Positions 41,883 through 52,704 are shown, counted from the first letter of the stretch. The stretch: 64,000 nucleotides of DNA from Serratia rubidaea (GCA_901472405.1 LR590463.1:4588001-4652000); one strand, 5' to 3'. Program-made: numbers and translations. The notes: generated from the letters alone by a model not told the origin.

Positions 41883-42918
41883 ATGACCTTGATTAACGTT
41901 TCCGGCTTTCGCGCGCGCTATGAAAACAGCCACTTGTTTAAATTCGTCACACAGATTGTTCTGTCGATCGTCGCGAGCTTCTATCTCAAAATTGCCACCG
42001 AAATAGGCTCGCCTGACCTCGCGCCCTGCATGCCAGCATGAGTCCCGAGGAAGTCAGTCAAAACACCCCCATCCTCCTCTGTTGGCTAAGCCTGGTGCTG
42101 CTTTTCCGCGGACTGCTGTACGATCAGCGCAGCATGGCCTGGGGATTGCTGGCTGCTCTTATCTGGGTGTTCATCGGCGATACGGGTGCCGCGGGCGTCT
42201 GGGCTGCATCCATGTTTTTCATGCTGCATCTGTTATCGCAACGCAGCGAGCTGGGCTGGATACACCTGTGGTACCTGCTGCTATGGCTGCTGATGCTGCT
42301 GGATTACAATACGATGTATGAAGGCGTTCATCATTACGGTTACCTCTGCATCTTCACAGCGCTATTTCTGCTTTCCGCATACCTTAGCCTGCCGTTGTCC
42401 AAAAGGGTCGCCAAAACGATCAACGCTGCGACCAGGCCCGCCCCCGTCAAACGGCCGGTGCGGAACAAAACGCGGCCGCAGCGAACGCCGGCGACGAAGC
42501 AAAAGCAGGAGACGAGAGCTGGCTCAGCACAAAAGGAGAGCAAATTATCGTCACATTGGAGAGCTATCCCGCGCTCCCCAAAACGATGCAAACCGAGCTG
42601 AACGGCATCGTCAAATACGCCCGACTGATACAACAGTGCATACTGCAGGATCCCAATGACGTTAAACCGGGCAGCGAGTTTCTTGAGCGCTACCTGCCCC
42701 ACACGCTTAAGTTACTGGACGAAGGCTATAAGCTTTCCAGCCAGCTGGATATTCACGGCGCTTCCGGCAGCATCAACACTCAGGGCCTGGAAATCCTGCG
42801 CTCACTGCACTCGGCCTTCAAACAAAAGCACGCTCAGCTGCTGGAAAACGACACGCTGGCGTACAAATCCGACCTCAGCCTGCTAGACAGCCTGCTCAAA
42901 ACCGACGGGCTCAAGTAA
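41883..42918 (+). CDS. XpaC-like membrane protein (PF10112 type), two frame breaks
   Basis: Resembles the XpaC / '5-bromo-4-chloroindolyl phosphate hydrolysis' family; true function unknown. Three frame segments join: MTLINVSGFRARYENSHLFK to TEIGSPDL; then HASMSPEEVSQNTPILLCWL to the basic region near 42440; then AEQNAAAANAGDEAKAGDES onward to LLDSLLKTDGLK. Missing bases are inferred near 42019 (GACCTCGCGCC) and 42441-42445 (C run). Corrected length is about 345 residues. The N-terminal third has about four hydrophobic helices, followed by a low-complexity linker, then a helical domain with FLERYLPHTLKLLDEGYKLS, which is the XpaC hallmark (FxxYYLPxxxKLLxxY). The stop overlaps the convergent PhzF-family gene by eight bases. 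Confidence 0.75.
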
Positions 42919-43735
42919 CCCTTGCGCCGCAGCACCTGCCGTGCTGCGGCCATTCACCGAGAATTTCCCCGCGTAAAAAGATCCTGGCGTGGCCGCCGAG
43001 CAGGGTGCGTTCGCCGTGTTGGCGGCAAAACAGCTCACCGCCGCGGGCGGATATCTGCCGGGCCCGCAGCGTATGGCGCCCCAGACGCGCGCTCCAATAT
43101 GGCATCAGCGTACAGTGGGCGGAGCCGGTCACCGGGTCTTCTCCACCGTCCAGCGTGAAGTAACGGGAAACAAAATCCACCGTCTCACCCGGCGCGGTGA
43201 CGATCACCGCCCGGCCGGCGGCGGCAATCAGCGCCGGAATGTCCGGCTGCAGCGCCCTCACCTGCGCTTCACTCTCCAGCACCGCCAGCAGCGCCGTGGC
43301 CTGCCAGGTCTCCTGCGGCGTAACGCCCAGCAACTGCGTCACCGCGGCCGGCGGCGCGACGCGCTGCGGCGCCCGGCTGGGGAAATCCAGAATCAGCCGC
43401 TCAGCCTCTTCGCTGTCGCGTTTGACGTACAGTTCGCCGCTGGCGGAGCGAAAACGCAGGTCGTTCAGCCCCGGGTTCACCACGTTGAACATCACATGCG
43501 CCGCCGCCAGCGTACCGTGTCCGCACAGGTCCACCTCGCGATGCGGCGTAAACCAGCGGATGCTCAGCACATCGCCGTCGTCCCAGACAAAGCTGGTCTC
43601 CGGCAGCTGCAGCTCATTGGCGATCGCCTGCAGCTGCGCCGTCTCCAGCGGCTGTTTCAGCAGATACACGCCCGCCGGGTTGCCGCGCAGTCCCGCGCCG
43701 GTAAAGGCATCAACGTGGAAGTAGTTTTCACTCAT
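42911..43735 (-). CDS. PhzF-family isomerase/epimerase-like protein
   Basis: Member of the PhzF fold family with a diaminopimelate-epimerase-like double barrel; the substrate is unknown. The 274-residue product starts MSENYFHVDAFTGAGLRGNP. The catalytic glutamate equivalent is in NELQLPETSFVW near residue 46. Other family motifs are IRWFTPHREVDLCGHGTLAA and GGEDPVTGSAHCTLMPYW. The last ~12 residues (WPQHGRCCGARVT) lie over a GC-rich hairpin and do not look like the family, so the true stop may be slightly earlier and lost to an indel. A LysE-family exporter gene lies 10 bases upstream on the same strand. Confidence 0.88.
   Translation of the reverse strand: MSENYFHVDAFTGAGLRGNPAGVYLLKQPLETAQLQAIANELQLPETSFVWDDGDVLSIRWFTPHREVDLCGHGTLAAAHVMFNVVNPGLNDLRFRSASGELYVKRDSEEAERLILDFPSRAPQRVAPPAAVTQLLGVTPQETWQATALLAVLESEAQVRALQPDIPALIAAAGRAVIVTAPGETVDFVSRYFTLDGGEDPVTGSAHCTLMPYWSARLGRHTLRARQISARGGELFCRQHGERTLLGGHARIFLRGEILGEWPQHGRCCGARVT
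42926..42950. terminator. GC-rich hairpin at the convergent gene ends
   Basis: GCCGCAGCAC (42926-42935) and GTGCTGCGGC (42941-42950) form a 10-base stem with a CTGCC loop. It begins 8 bases past the XpaC-like stop. There is no T tract on either strand, so it may be a pause or a 3'-end stabiliser and not a true Rho-independent terminator. Confidence 0.45.
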
Positions 43736-43745
43736 GATTTACTCC

Positions 43746-44348
43746 TTAATGCCAGATCAGCAGCGCGCAGGCCGCGGTCAGCAATCCCATGGAAACGTTA
43801 AAGATCACCCAGGCTTTCTTGCTGCGCAGCAGGCGGCCGATCACGGTGCCGAATCCAAGCCAGACGATCCCGGCAATGATATTGACTACAAAAATCCCCG
43901 CTGCGATGGCCACGATCGACGCGTTATATCGCTCCCCCTCCAGGCTAAAGCTGGCCACCGCGCCCAGCGCCATCAGCCAGGCCTTGGGGTTGAGAAACTG
44001 CAGCAGCCAGCCCTGATACAGCCGTACCGGCCTGGGCGGCGCAATATCGGTCTCCAGTTTTTCATAGGCGGCGGTCGCCACTTTCCACGCCAGCCACAGC
44101 AGGTAGACGCTGCCGAGGATTTTCAGGATCAGGTGTAATGAAGGGTAGACCAGGATCAGGCTGCCAACGCCGAACGCCACCAGCAGCAAAATGCTCTGCA
44201 TGCCGAGCATAATGCCCATCATCAGCCACAGCGAACGCATAAAGCCAAAATTGGCGCCGGAGGTGGTGAGCAGCATGTTGTTCGGGCCAGGGGTAATCGC
44301 GGCCACCCACAGGAAGCCCAGCAGCGAAAGAAACAAACTTAATTCCAT
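43746..44348 (-). CDS. LysE/RhtB-family amino acid exporter
   Basis: Small inner membrane exporter of the LysE superfamily; substrate unknown. From ATG 44348 (MELSLFLSLLGFLWVAAITP) the product is 200 residues with about six hydrophobic helices. The family motif ITPGPNNMLLTTSGANFGF follows the first helix, and FLNPKAWLMALGAVASF contains the conserved NPK. The in-frame start at 44366 is less likely because the LysE family starts directly at the first helix. It precedes the PhzF-family gene by 10 bases, suggesting an operon, and is divergent from yheT. Confidence 0.9.
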   Translation of the reverse strand: MELSLFLSLLGFLWVAAITPGPNNMLLTTSGANFGFMRSLWLMMGIMLGMQSILLLVAFGVGSLILVYPSLHLILKILGSVYLLWLAWKVATAAYEKLETDIAPPRPVRLYQGWLLQFLNPKAWLMALGAVASFSLEGERYNASIVAIAAGIFVVNIIAGIVWLGFGTVIGRLLRSKKAWVIFNVSMGLLTAACALLIWH

Positions 44349-44467
44349 GAAACGGGCGCTCCTCACCCATGCGCGATTTTTGCAGTATGATGGTTAACAG
44401 ATGACATTGAAGCTAACAGTGCGCTATTGATCACACAATAGTCGCCAACAAGATTTTTATTCACCTT

Positions 44468-45442
44468 ATGCATGAAACCTTTCGTCCCCTGAGCGGGGCC
44501 AGCAACCCGCATCTGCAAACCCTATTGCCGCGGCTGGTGCGCCGCCGCGTGCTGCTGCAACCGCACTGGCAGCGGCTGGAGCTGCCCGACGGTGATTTCG
44601 TCGATCTGGCCTGGAGCGAGGACCCCGCAAACGCGGGTGATAAGCCCCGGGTGGTGCTGTTCCACGGCCTGGAAGGCAGCTTCTACAGCCCCTATGCCCA
44701 CGGCCTGCTGCACGCCTGGCGTGAAAAAGGCTGGCTGGGCGTGGTGATGCACTTTCGCGGCTGCAGCGGCGTGCCCAACCGCAAGCAGCGCATTTATCAT
44801 TCCGGCGAAACGGAAGACGCCCGCTTTTTCCTGCGCTGGCTGCGGGATACCCATGGCGCCGCTCCCACCGCCGCGGTCGGCATTTCGCTCGGCGGCAATA
44901 TGCTGGCCTGCTATCTGGCGCAGCAGCACCAGGCAAGCCTGCTGGACGCCGCAGTGGTGGTCAGCGCGCCGCTGATGCTGGAGCCGTGCTCCCTGCGGAT
45001 GGAGCAGGGCTTCTCCCGCGTCTATCAGCATTACCTGCTCGGCCAGCTCAAGCAGAACGCCACCCGCAAGCTGCTGCGCGACCCGGCGTCGCTGCCGCTG
45101 CGGCTGCCGCAGCTCAAAGGACTGCGCCGGATGCGCGACTTTGACGACGCCATTACCGCGCGCATTCACGGCTTCCGCGACGCCACCGACTACTACCGGC
45201 GCTGCAGCGCGCTGCCGTTGCTGCCGGAGATCCAAACGCCGCTGCTGATCATCCACGCCAAAGACGATCCTTTTATGACCGACGCGGTGATCCCCGATCT
45301 GAGCGCGCTGCCGCCCAATATCGAATATCAGCTGACCGAGCGCGGCGGCCACGTCGGCTTTGTCGGCGGCACGCTGCACAAACCGCAAATGTGGCTGGAA
45401 CAGCGCATTCCCGCCTGGCTTACCCCTTATCTGGATAAATAA
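44468..45442 (+). CDS. yheT: Alpha/beta hydrolase YheT
   Basis: Predicted hydrolase of the YheT/ABHD1-3 group, substrate unknown. The 324-residue product ([20 protein letters not shown]) has the nucleophile elbow GISLGGNML near residue 139, the oxyanion region [17 protein letters not shown] near 62, and the catalytic Asp and His in [10 protein letters not shown] and [11 protein letters not shown] near residue 290. E. coli YheT is 340 residues; the N-terminus here is shorter. yheU follows one base after the stop. Confidence 0.96.
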   Translation: MHETFRPLSGASNPHLQTLLPRLVRRRVLLQPHWQRLELPDGDFVDLAWSEDPANAGDKPRVVLFHGLEGSFYSPYAHGLLHAWREKGWLGVVMHFRGCSGVPNRKQRIYHSGETEDARFFLRWLRDTHGAAPTAAVGISLGGNMLACYLAQQHQASLLDAAVVVSAPLMLEPCSLRMEQGFSRVYQHYLLGQLKQNATRKLLRDPASLPLRLPQLKGLRRMRDFDDAITARIHGFRDATDYYRRCSALPLLPEIQTPLLIIHAKDDPFMTDAVIPDLSALPPNIEYQLTERGGHVGFVGGTLHKPQMWLEQRIPAWLTPYLDK

Positions 45443-45443
45443 C

Positions 45444-45677
45444 GTGATTATTCCCTGGAAAGAACTGGACAGCAGTACGCTGAATAACCTGATTGAAGCC
45501 TTCGTGCTGCGTGAAGGCACCGACTACGGCGAGCATGAACGCTCGCTGGAGCAGAAAGTGGCCGACGTGCGCCGCCAGCTGCAGAGCGGCGAGGTGGTGC
45601 TGGTTTGGTCGGAGCTGCATGAAACCGTCAATATCATGCCCCGCGGACAGCTGCGCGCCGGCCGGCAGGAGAGTTAA
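45444..45677 (+). CDS. yheU: UPF0270 protein YheU
   Basis: Function unknown. The start is GTG at 45444 ([20 protein letters not shown]), one base past the yheT stop; in-frame codons farther upstream lie within yheT and are rejected. The product is 77 residues (72 in E. coli) with the strongly conserved [20 protein letters not shown] and [17 protein letters not shown]. Coupled translation with yheT is likely. Confidence 0.96.
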   Translation: MIIPWKELDSSTLNNLIEAFVLREGTDYGEHERSLEQKVADVRRQLQSGEVVLVWSELHETVNIMPRGQLRAGRQES

Positions 45678-45831
45678 TCGCGCCGGCGCCCTATGACTGA
45701 CGGCAAAAATCAGGTAACAATGGACATCTTGCAAACCAACTCGCGCAGCTTGCCGCTGGCAAAAAATGTATCAACCACACTAAAAATTATTCTCTGATAC
45801 GCGCGCTTTATTACTACGGAGTAACCCAAGT

Positions 45832-46701
45832 ATGTCCGCCAAACATCCCGTAATCGCGGTGACCGGCTCCAGCGGCGCCGGCACCACCACCACCAGCGTG
45901 GCGTTCCGCAAAATATTCCAGCAGCTGGATATCCGCGCCGCGCAGTTGGAAGGCGACAGCTTCCATCGCTATACCCGGCCGGAAATGGACGCCGCGATCC
46001 GTAAAGCGCGCGACCTCGGCCGCCATATCAGCTACTTCGGCCCGGAGGCCAACGACTTCGGCCTGCTGGAGCAGAGCTTTATCGAATACGGCAAAAGCGG
46101 CAGCGGCCGCTCGCGCAAATACCTGCATACCTATGACGAAGCGGTGCCCTACAACCAGGTGCCCGGCACCTTCACGCCGTGGGAGCCGTTGCCATCGCCG
46201 ACCGACGTGCTGTTCTATGAAGGCCTGCACGGCGGCGTAGTGACCGACCAGCACGACGTGGCGCGCCATGTCGATCTGCTGGTCGGGGTGGTGCCCATCG
46301 TTAACCTGGAGTGGATCCAAAAGCTGATCCGCGATACCGGCGAACGCGGCCATTCGCGCGAAGCGGTCATGGATTCGGTGGTGCGCTCGATGGAAGACTA
46401 CATCAACTACATCACGCCGCAGTTTTCCCGCACCCATATCAACTTCCAGCGGGTGCCGACGGTCGACACCTCCAACCCGTTCGCCGCCAAAGCCATCCCT
46501 TCGCTGGATGAAAGCTTTGTGGTGATTCACTTCCGCGGGTTGGATCAGATCGACTTCCCCTATCTGCTGGCGATGCTGCAGGGGTCATTTATCTCGCATA
46601 TCAATACGCTGGTGGTGCCGGGCGGCAAAATGGGGCTGGCGATGGAGCTGATTATGGCGCCGCTGGTGCAGCGCCTGCTGGAAGGGAAAAAGATCGAATA
46701 G
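45832..46701 (+). CDS. prkB: Phosphoribulokinase-family protein PrkB
   Basis: Related to phosphoribulokinase/uridine kinase; the real substrate in enterobacteria is unknown because there is no Calvin cycle. The product is 289 residues, the E. coli length, starting MSAKHPVIAVTGSSGAGTTT. The P-loop GSSGAGTTTTSVAF is near residue 12, with the Walker B-like FYEGLHGG near residue 128. It lies 154 bases after yheU, with AAGTATG at its start. Confidence 0.96.
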   Translation: MSAKHPVIAVTGSSGAGTTTTSVAFRKIFQQLDIRAAQLEGDSFHRYTRPEMDAAIRKARDLGRHISYFGPEANDFGLLEQSFIEYGKSGSGRSRKYLHTYDEAVPYNQVPGTFTPWEPLPSPTDVLFYEGLHGGVVTDQHDVARHVDLLVGVVPIVNLEWIQKLIRDTGERGHSREAVMDSVVRSMEDYINYITPQFSRTHINFQRVPTVDTSNPFAAKAIPSLDESFVVIHFRGLDQIDFPYLLAMLQGSFISHINTLVVPGGKMGLAMELIMAPLVQRLLEGKKIE

Positions 46702-46747
46702 CGGCGCGCGCCTTACGGGCTTCGCACCCGGCGCACGCCGGGTGAAG

Positions 46748-47155
46748 TTATTCCACGGCGCGGATTTCAAAACTGTGGGTCACCGTTGCCGCCTGGCTCA
46801 GCATCAGCGATACCGAGCAGTACTTTTCGGCGGACAGATTGACCGCCCGCTCCACCACCTTGTCGCTCAGCCCTTTACCGCTGACGATAAAATGCAGATT
46901 GATCGCGGTAAAGGTGCGCGGCGCCTCTTCCCGGCGCTGTGAGCTGAGTTTTACCTCACAGTCGCGCACGTCGTTGCGGCCTTTTTGCAGAATCGACACC
47001 ACGTCGATCGCGCTGCAGCCGCCCACCGACATCAGCACCATCTCCATCGGGCTCGGCGCTTTTTCCCCGGCATTCCCGTCCATTATCACCTGATGGCCCG
47101 ACGCGGACTCACCGAGGAAGGTCAATCCTTCCACCCATTTCACTCTTGCCTGCAT
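46748..47155 (-). CDS. yhfA: OsmC-family protein YhfA
   Basis: Member of the OsmC/Ohr redox family, function unknown. From ATG 47155 (MQARVKWVEGLTFLGESASG) the product is 135 residues (134 in E. coli). The two family cysteines are in VGGCSAIDVVSIL near residue 49 and EKYCSVSLML near residue 115. It is divergent from crp and convergent with prkB; a hairpin CACCCGGCG/CGCCGGGTG lies between at 46725-46744. Confidence 0.96.
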   Translation of the reverse strand: MQARVKWVEGLTFLGESASGHQVIMDGNAGEKAPSPMEMVLMSVGGCSAIDVVSILQKGRNDVRDCEVKLSSQRREEAPRTFTAINLHFIVSGKGLSDKVVERAVNLSAEKYCSVSLMLSQAATVTHSFEIRAVE

Positions 47156-47535
47156 ACTGCTCACTCCGGTTAATTTCTTAAAATCAGACTACGCTTTCGC
47201 ACTAAAACTGGCAACGGAACCTGATGCTGGTCATGCTGAAGCGAGACAACAGAAGACACTCGCCTCACTCTATGCTACAAACAAACCGCAATAACTCTTT
47301 TTTGGACACCGATTTTTCAGGGATCTGCCCAAGGAAACGCATCTTCAGCGAGATGTTAACAGAATGTAGCTTGCAGCACCGTCAGCAAGTTAATATGCTA
47401 AGGGCAATAGCGTATTTTACGGCACGCCTCAAAACCTGTTTATAGCCCGCATGCATTACCGGTTATCAACGCGTTTAACAGGGATCTTTGATCCCTGTGT
47501 TACAAGGCAGCGATTACAACAGAGGATAATAGCGA
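47156..47535. promoter_or_regulatory. yhfA-crp intergenic region with candidate crp promoter and leader hairpin
   Basis: 380 bases. On +, TTGCAG (47371-47376), 17 bases, TATGCT (47394-47399) is the best sigma-70 pair and would give a crp leader of about 130 nt, similar to the E. coli layout. Within the leader ACAGGGATC (47478-47486) pairs with GATCCCTGT (47490-47498) over a TTT loop. Short open frames in the region have no ribosome site or family features and are not called. No convincing CRP box was found by eye, although crp autoregulates in E. coli. Confidence 0.55.
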
Positions 47536-48168
47536 ATGGTTCTCGGCAAACCGCAAACAGACCCGACTCTCGAATGGTTCCTGTCTCATTGCCATATCCA
47601 CAAATATCCATCCAAAAGTACGCTGATTCACCAAGGTGAAAAGGCCGAAACGCTCTACTACATCGTGAAAGGCTCCGTTGCGGTGCTGATTAAAGATGAA
47701 GAAGGTAAAGAGATGATCCTGTCCTACCTCAACCAGGGGGATTTCATCGGCGAGCTTGGATTATTTGAAGAAGGCCAGGAGCGCAGCGCCTGGGTGAGAG
47801 CAAAAACCGCCTGTGAAGTAGCTGAAATTTCCTATAAGAAATTCCGCCAGCTGATCCAGGTCAACCCGGATATTCTGATGCGCCTTTCCGCGCAAATGGC
47901 CAGCCGCCTGCAGGTCACCTCGGAGAAAGTGGGTAACCTCGCCTTCCTTGACGTTACCGGCCGCATTGCGCAGACCCTGCTGAACCTGGCGAAACAGCCG
48001 GACGCCATGACCCACCCTGACGGTATGCAAATTAAAATCACACGTCAGGAAATTGGTCAGATCGTCGGCTGCTCACGCGAAACGGTCGGCCGCATCCTGA
48101 AAATGCTGGAAGATCAAAACCTGATCTCCGCACACGGCAAAACCATCGTCGTTTATGGCACGCGTTAA
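47536..48168 (+). CDS. crp: cAMP receptor protein CRP
   Basis: Global cAMP-dependent regulator. The product is 210 residues, the E. coli length, starting [20 protein letters not shown]. The cyclic nucleotide-binding domain includes [20 protein letters not shown] with the cAMP-contact Glu and Arg, and Ser in that same segment. The C-helix and the C-terminal helix-turn-helix [20 protein letters not shown] (recognition helix SRETVGRIL) are intact. A strong terminator follows at 48177-48202. Confidence 0.99.
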   Translation: MVLGKPQTDPTLEWFLSHCHIHKYPSKSTLIHQGEKAETLYYIVKGSVAVLIKDEEGKEMILSYLNQGDFIGELGLFEEGQERSAWVRAKTACEVAEISYKKFRQLIQVNPDILMRLSAQMASRLQVTSEKVGNLAFLDVTGRIAQTLLNLAKQPDAMTHPDGMQIKITRQEIGQIVGCSRETVGRILKMLEDQNLISAHGKTIVVYGTR

Positions 48169-48176
48169 TTAATAAG

Positions 48177-48202
48177 AAAACGGCGCATACGCGCCGTTTT
48201 TT
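48177..48202 (+). terminator. Terminator after crp
   Basis: AAAACGGCGC, loop ATAC, GCGCCGTTTTTT. The stem is perfect (48177-48186 with 48191-48200) and the T tract runs on. Its A tract also makes it usable by argD from the other side. Confidence 0.95.
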
Positions 48203-48222
48203 ATGCTGACGGCAAGGGTAGC

Positions 48223-49473
<1,251 letters not shown>

Positions 49474-49499
49474 TTAACGCCGCCACCAAAGTGACAATA

Positions 49500-49517
49500 T
49501 AGTCATAAAATATGCAT
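49500..49517. promoter_or_regulatory. Possible ArgR box upstream of argD
   Basis: The stretch TATGCATATTTTATGACT (minus strand) is an imperfect A/T-rich palindrome with part of the ArgR box pattern TGAAT-N4-ATTCA; only the left half fits well. It lies 57 bases upstream of the argD start, where arginine repression would be expected. Weak. Confidence 0.35.
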
Positions 49518-49575
49518 AAAAAACCAATCAAGGGCAAACCAAAATCATCGATAATGGCGAAAAACTTATAACCGA

Positions 49576-50151
49576 TTAACTTTTAAGGAAATTACTCAGC
49601 AGCGCGTGCCCCTGCTCGCTGAGGATGCTCTCCGGATGGAACTGCACCCCTTCCAGCGCCAGCGTGCGATGGCGAATGCCCATGATCTCATCGCGCATGC
49701 CGTCGCGCTCGCTCCAGGCGGTCACCTCAAAACAGTCCGGCAACGTTTTGGCGTCCAACACCAGCGAATGATAGCGCGTTACCGTCAGCGGATTATTCAG
49801 CCCGCGAAAAACGCCGCTGTCCGTATGGCGAATCGCCGACGTTTTGCCGTGCATCACCTCACGCGCGCGCACCACATCGGCGCCAAATGCCTGCCCCAGC
49901 GCCTGATGCCCCAGGCAGACGCCCAGAATCGGCAGCCGGCCGGCAAAGTGCGCAATCGCCGCCAGCGAAATGCCGGCCTCGTTCGGTGTGCAGGGGCCAG
50001 GGGAGATCACCAGATGCTGCGGCGCCAGCCGGTCAATATCGGCCAGCTGCAGTTCATCATTGCGCTTTACCACCACCTCGGCGCCAAGCTCGCAGAAGTA
50101 TTGATAAAGGTTGTAGGTAAAGGAGTCGTAATTATCGATCAGCAGCAGCAT
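49576..50151 (-). CDS. pabA: Aminodeoxychorismate synthase glutamine amidotransferase PabA
   Basis: Supplies ammonia to PabB for 4-aminobenzoate and folate synthesis. From ATG 50151 ([20 protein letters not shown]) the product is 191 residues (187 in E. coli). The class I amidotransferase triad is visible: Cys in [14 protein letters not shown] near residue 79, His and Glu in [13 protein letters not shown] near 168-170. An anthranilate synthase component II (TrpG) alternative is less likely given the crp-argD-pabA context. Confidence 0.96.
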   Translation of the reverse strand: MLLLIDNYDSFTYNLYQYFCELGAEVVVKRNDELQLADIDRLAPQHLVISPGPCTPNEAGISLAAIAHFAGRLPILGVCLGHQALGQAFGADVVRAREVMHGKTSAIRHTDSGVFRGLNNPLTVTRYHSLVLDAKTLPDCFEVTAWSERDGMRDEIMGIRHRTLALEGVQFHPESILSEQGHALLSNFLKS

Positions 50152-50181
50152 GGTAAACGTCAACAGTGAAACAGGACCTGA

Positions 50182-51046
50182 TTATACCGCGTCGCGGCAC
50201 AACTGCCTTTTTCCTTTTTTAATCTTCTCTAACGGCTGCCCGCCCTGCAGCGGAAACAAAAACGTATCATCCTGTTTGAAGCGAATAAACTGCTTCCCGT
50301 CCTGAGCGCTATCCCACACCAGAGTGATATCGTCGCTGACGTAACGATCCTCACCCACCCGGCAGGTTTTTACCGGGACGCCGACCAGAGCGGCATAGCC
50401 TTGAATGCGCTTCTGGTGCTCAGCATCCATCAAGATGGCGTCGCTCGGCCAAGAACGGTAACCCAACATCATCATGGGGTAATTTGACAACGCCTTGGGA
50501 ATCGGTGCGATAAGCATCAAACCGCAGGAGACAAAAAACATCGCGCCAATGCGCTGATAGAGCGGGTGCTCGCCCTCCCTGTTATGGAATAAGAACAGCA
50601 TGTTAAAGATTAAGCCAATACAGAGAAAATAGACGACGGGCCATGACCGCTGACTGTCCCCGGGCAAACACAGTATCGCCACAAAAAAACAACAATAAGA
50701 TCAATGATAAAAACAGCGTAATTTTACCCTGAACAAGTTTGTGGCGAACCAACTCCCTCCCCCAAAATTTCGTCACCAAATAAGCGAGAAAAGTCATTGG
50801 CGCAACCGTCGCATAAGCGCCATAGACCAGCCCGACTACCATGATGAAAGAAAACAGGACGGCGACGATGATAAACGTCATGCTCTCTTTCAGGCTCAGG
50901 CTGCTGATACCGATACCTTCCACGCATAAATACAGCAGCATCACTCCAATGCCGATAATGCTAACCAACAGCGTTGATGCCGCCAGCAATGACGTAAATA
51001 GTTTCAAATGCGATACGACTTTGCTCAACGGCACGGAAATATCCAT
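50182..51046 (-). CDS. Unrecognised membrane protein, one frame break
   Basis: I recognise no family. From ATG 51046 (MDISVPLSKVVSHLKLFTSL) the frame breaks at a seven-A run on + (50683-50689); removing one base joins ITLFLSLILLLFF to VAILCLPGDSQRSWPVVYFL, giving 287 residues. The N-terminal 180 residues contain about six hydrophobic segments (LLAASTLLVSIIGIGVMLLY, MTFIIVAVLFSFIMVVGLVY, ATVAPMTFLAYLV, the joined segment, FLCIGLIFNMLFLF, AMFFVSCGLMLIAPI). The last ~100 residues are soluble and charged, probably one domain facing either side. Rows sampled in the gene are about 42-50% G+C, below the neighbours, suggesting acquisition. Confidence 0.7.
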
Positions 51047-51092
51047 AACAGAGAAAACAAGACCGGCCCCGAATGAGGCCGGTTTATGGCCG

Positions 51093-52619
51093 TTACTTTT
51101 TACGGCCGCCCATGATCGAACCCAGCACGCCGCGCAGAATTTGCTTGCTCAGATCGCGCGCCATGCTTTTGGCAGCGGTCTGTACAATGCCGTCGCGTTT
51201 GCCGCCGCGCGGGCCAGTGGAGCCGAACAGCAGCTCATTCAGACTGCCCATCAGGCCGCCGCCGCTTTGCTGGCCGGCCTGCGGCGCCGCTTTATCCACC
51301 GCCTCCGCATCCTGGCCGACGGTGGCAAAGCCCTCGGACGACAGCTTCTCATAGGCCGACTCACGGTCCACCATCTCTTCATAACGGCCGTACAGCGGCG
51401 ATTTATTGATGGCGCTGTTCAGCCCTTCCGCCCCCAGCATGCCCATTTTTGACTCCGGCGCGATCACCATCGCGCGCTCCACCACATGGGGACGCCCCTT
51501 CTCATCGAGGAACGACACCAGCGCCTCCCCGACGCCCAACTCGCCAATCACCGTTTCCGCATCAAAGTCCGGGTTGGCGCGCATGGTCTGCGCCGCCGCC
51601 TTCACCGCCTTCTGGTCGCGCGGCGTAAAGGCGCGCAGCGCGTGCTGCACGCGGTTGCCCAGCTGGCGAGCACGCTGTCCGGAATATCCAGCGGGTTTTG
51701 CGTCACAAAGTAAACGCCGACGCCTTTGGAGCGGAATCAGGCGCACCACCTGCTCAATCTTGGTCAGCAGCGCCGCCGGCGCGTCTTTGAACAACAGGTG
51801 CGCCTCATCAAAGAAGAACACCAGCTTCGGCTGCTCCGGATCGCCCACTTCCGGCAGATGTTCAAACAGCTCCGCCAGCAGCCACAGCAGAAATACCGAA
51901 TAGAGCTTCGGCTGGTTAATCAGCTTGTCGGCCGCCAGCAGATTGATCACGCCATGGCCGTTGGCGTCGGTTTTCATCAGATCGTTGATGTCGAGCATCG
52001 GCTCGCCGAAGAACAGGTTGGCGCCCTGCTCCTCCAGCGTCAGCAGGCCGCGCTGGATCGCGCCGACCGAGGCGGTGGAAATATTGCCGTACTGGGTTTT
52101 GAACTGTTTGGCATTGTCGCCGACGTACTGCACCATCGCGCGCAGGTCTTTCATATCCAACAGCAGCAGCGCGTTATCGTCGGCGATTTTAAACACCAGC
52201 TGCAGCACGCCGCTTTGCACCTCGTTCAGGTCCAGCAGGCGCGCCAGCAGCAGCGGGCCGAGATCGGAAACCGTGGCGCGGATCGGGTGGCCTTTCTCGC
52301 CGTAGATATCCCACGGGATAATGGTGCAGGCCTGCGGTTGCCAGTCGGCGACGCCAATCGCCGTCAGGCGCGCCTGCAGTTTTTCATTCGGCACCGCCTC
52401 GGTGCCGATCCCCGACAGGTCGCCCTTCACGTCCGACAGGAACACCGGCACGCCGATGCGTGAAAACTGTTCGGCCATTTTTTGCAACGTCACGGTCTTA
52501 CCGGTACCGGTCGCGCCGGTAATCAGGCCGTGGCGGTTAGCCAGGGCGGGCAGAATCGCCAAATCCTGAACGGGTTTTCCGTCTTTCATCGCCTTGGCGA
52601 TAATCCGTGCTTCACTCAT
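51093..52619 (-). CDS. yjgR: HerA-like ATPase YjgR (DUF853), compensating indels
   Basis: P-loop ATPase of the HerA/FtsK-like DUF853 group, possibly a helicase or DNA pump; role unknown. The 508-residue product starts [20 protein letters not shown]. Walker A is [15 protein letters not shown] near residue 35, and Walker B is [13 protein letters not shown] near residue 272. About 22-25 residues after VVRLI are out of frame: an extra base at about 51733 and a missing base near 51667 bracket them. Correcting gives [20 protein letters not shown] and VLGQLGNRVQ. The C-terminus is glycine-rich and ends MGGRKK. Confidence 0.93.
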   Translation of the reverse strand: MSEARIIAKAMKDGKPVQDLAILPALANRHGLITGATGTGKTVTLQKMAEQFSRIGVPVFLSDVKGDLSGIGTEAVPNEKLQARLTAIGVADWQPQACTIIPWDIYGEKGHPIRATVSDLGPLLLARLLDLNEVQSGVLQLVFKIADDNALLLLDMKDLRAMVQYVGDNAKQFKTQYGNISTASVGAIQRGLLTLEEQGANLFFGEPMLDINDLMKTDANGHGVINLLAADKLINQPKLYSVFLLWLLAELFEHLPEVGDPEQPKLVFFFDEAHLLFKDAPAALLTKIEQVVRLIPLQRRRRLLCDAKPAGYSGQRARQLGNRVQHALRAFTPRDQKAVKAAAQTMRANPDFDAETVIGELGVGEALVSFLDEKGRPHVVERAMVIAPESKMGMLGAEGLNSAINKSPLYGRYEEMVDRESAYEKLSSEGFATVGQDAEAVDKAAPQAGQQSGGGLMGSLNELLFGSTGPRGGKRDGIVQTAAKSMARDLSKQILRGVLGSIMGGRKK

Positions 52620-52704
52620 TTTCTGTTCCTTTGATGACGCTAACGCGGCGCAGATGCGCCTGTGATGTCATAAAGCTATAAGCGCGGCGGAACCCCGTCA
52701 AGCG

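Noticed and set aside
40671..42918. Treating the TelA/XpaC region as part of a phage or defence island
   Set aside because: No integrase, tRNA, att repeat, transposase or known defence gene is near, and the flanks are ordinary chromosomal genes.
47224..47445. A 73-codon open frame upstream of crp
   Set aside because: No ribosome site, no conserved segments, and it overlaps the likely crp promoter.
49500..49517. A confident ArgR operator for argD
   Set aside because: Only half of the palindrome fits, so it is listed as a weak feature and not as a finding.
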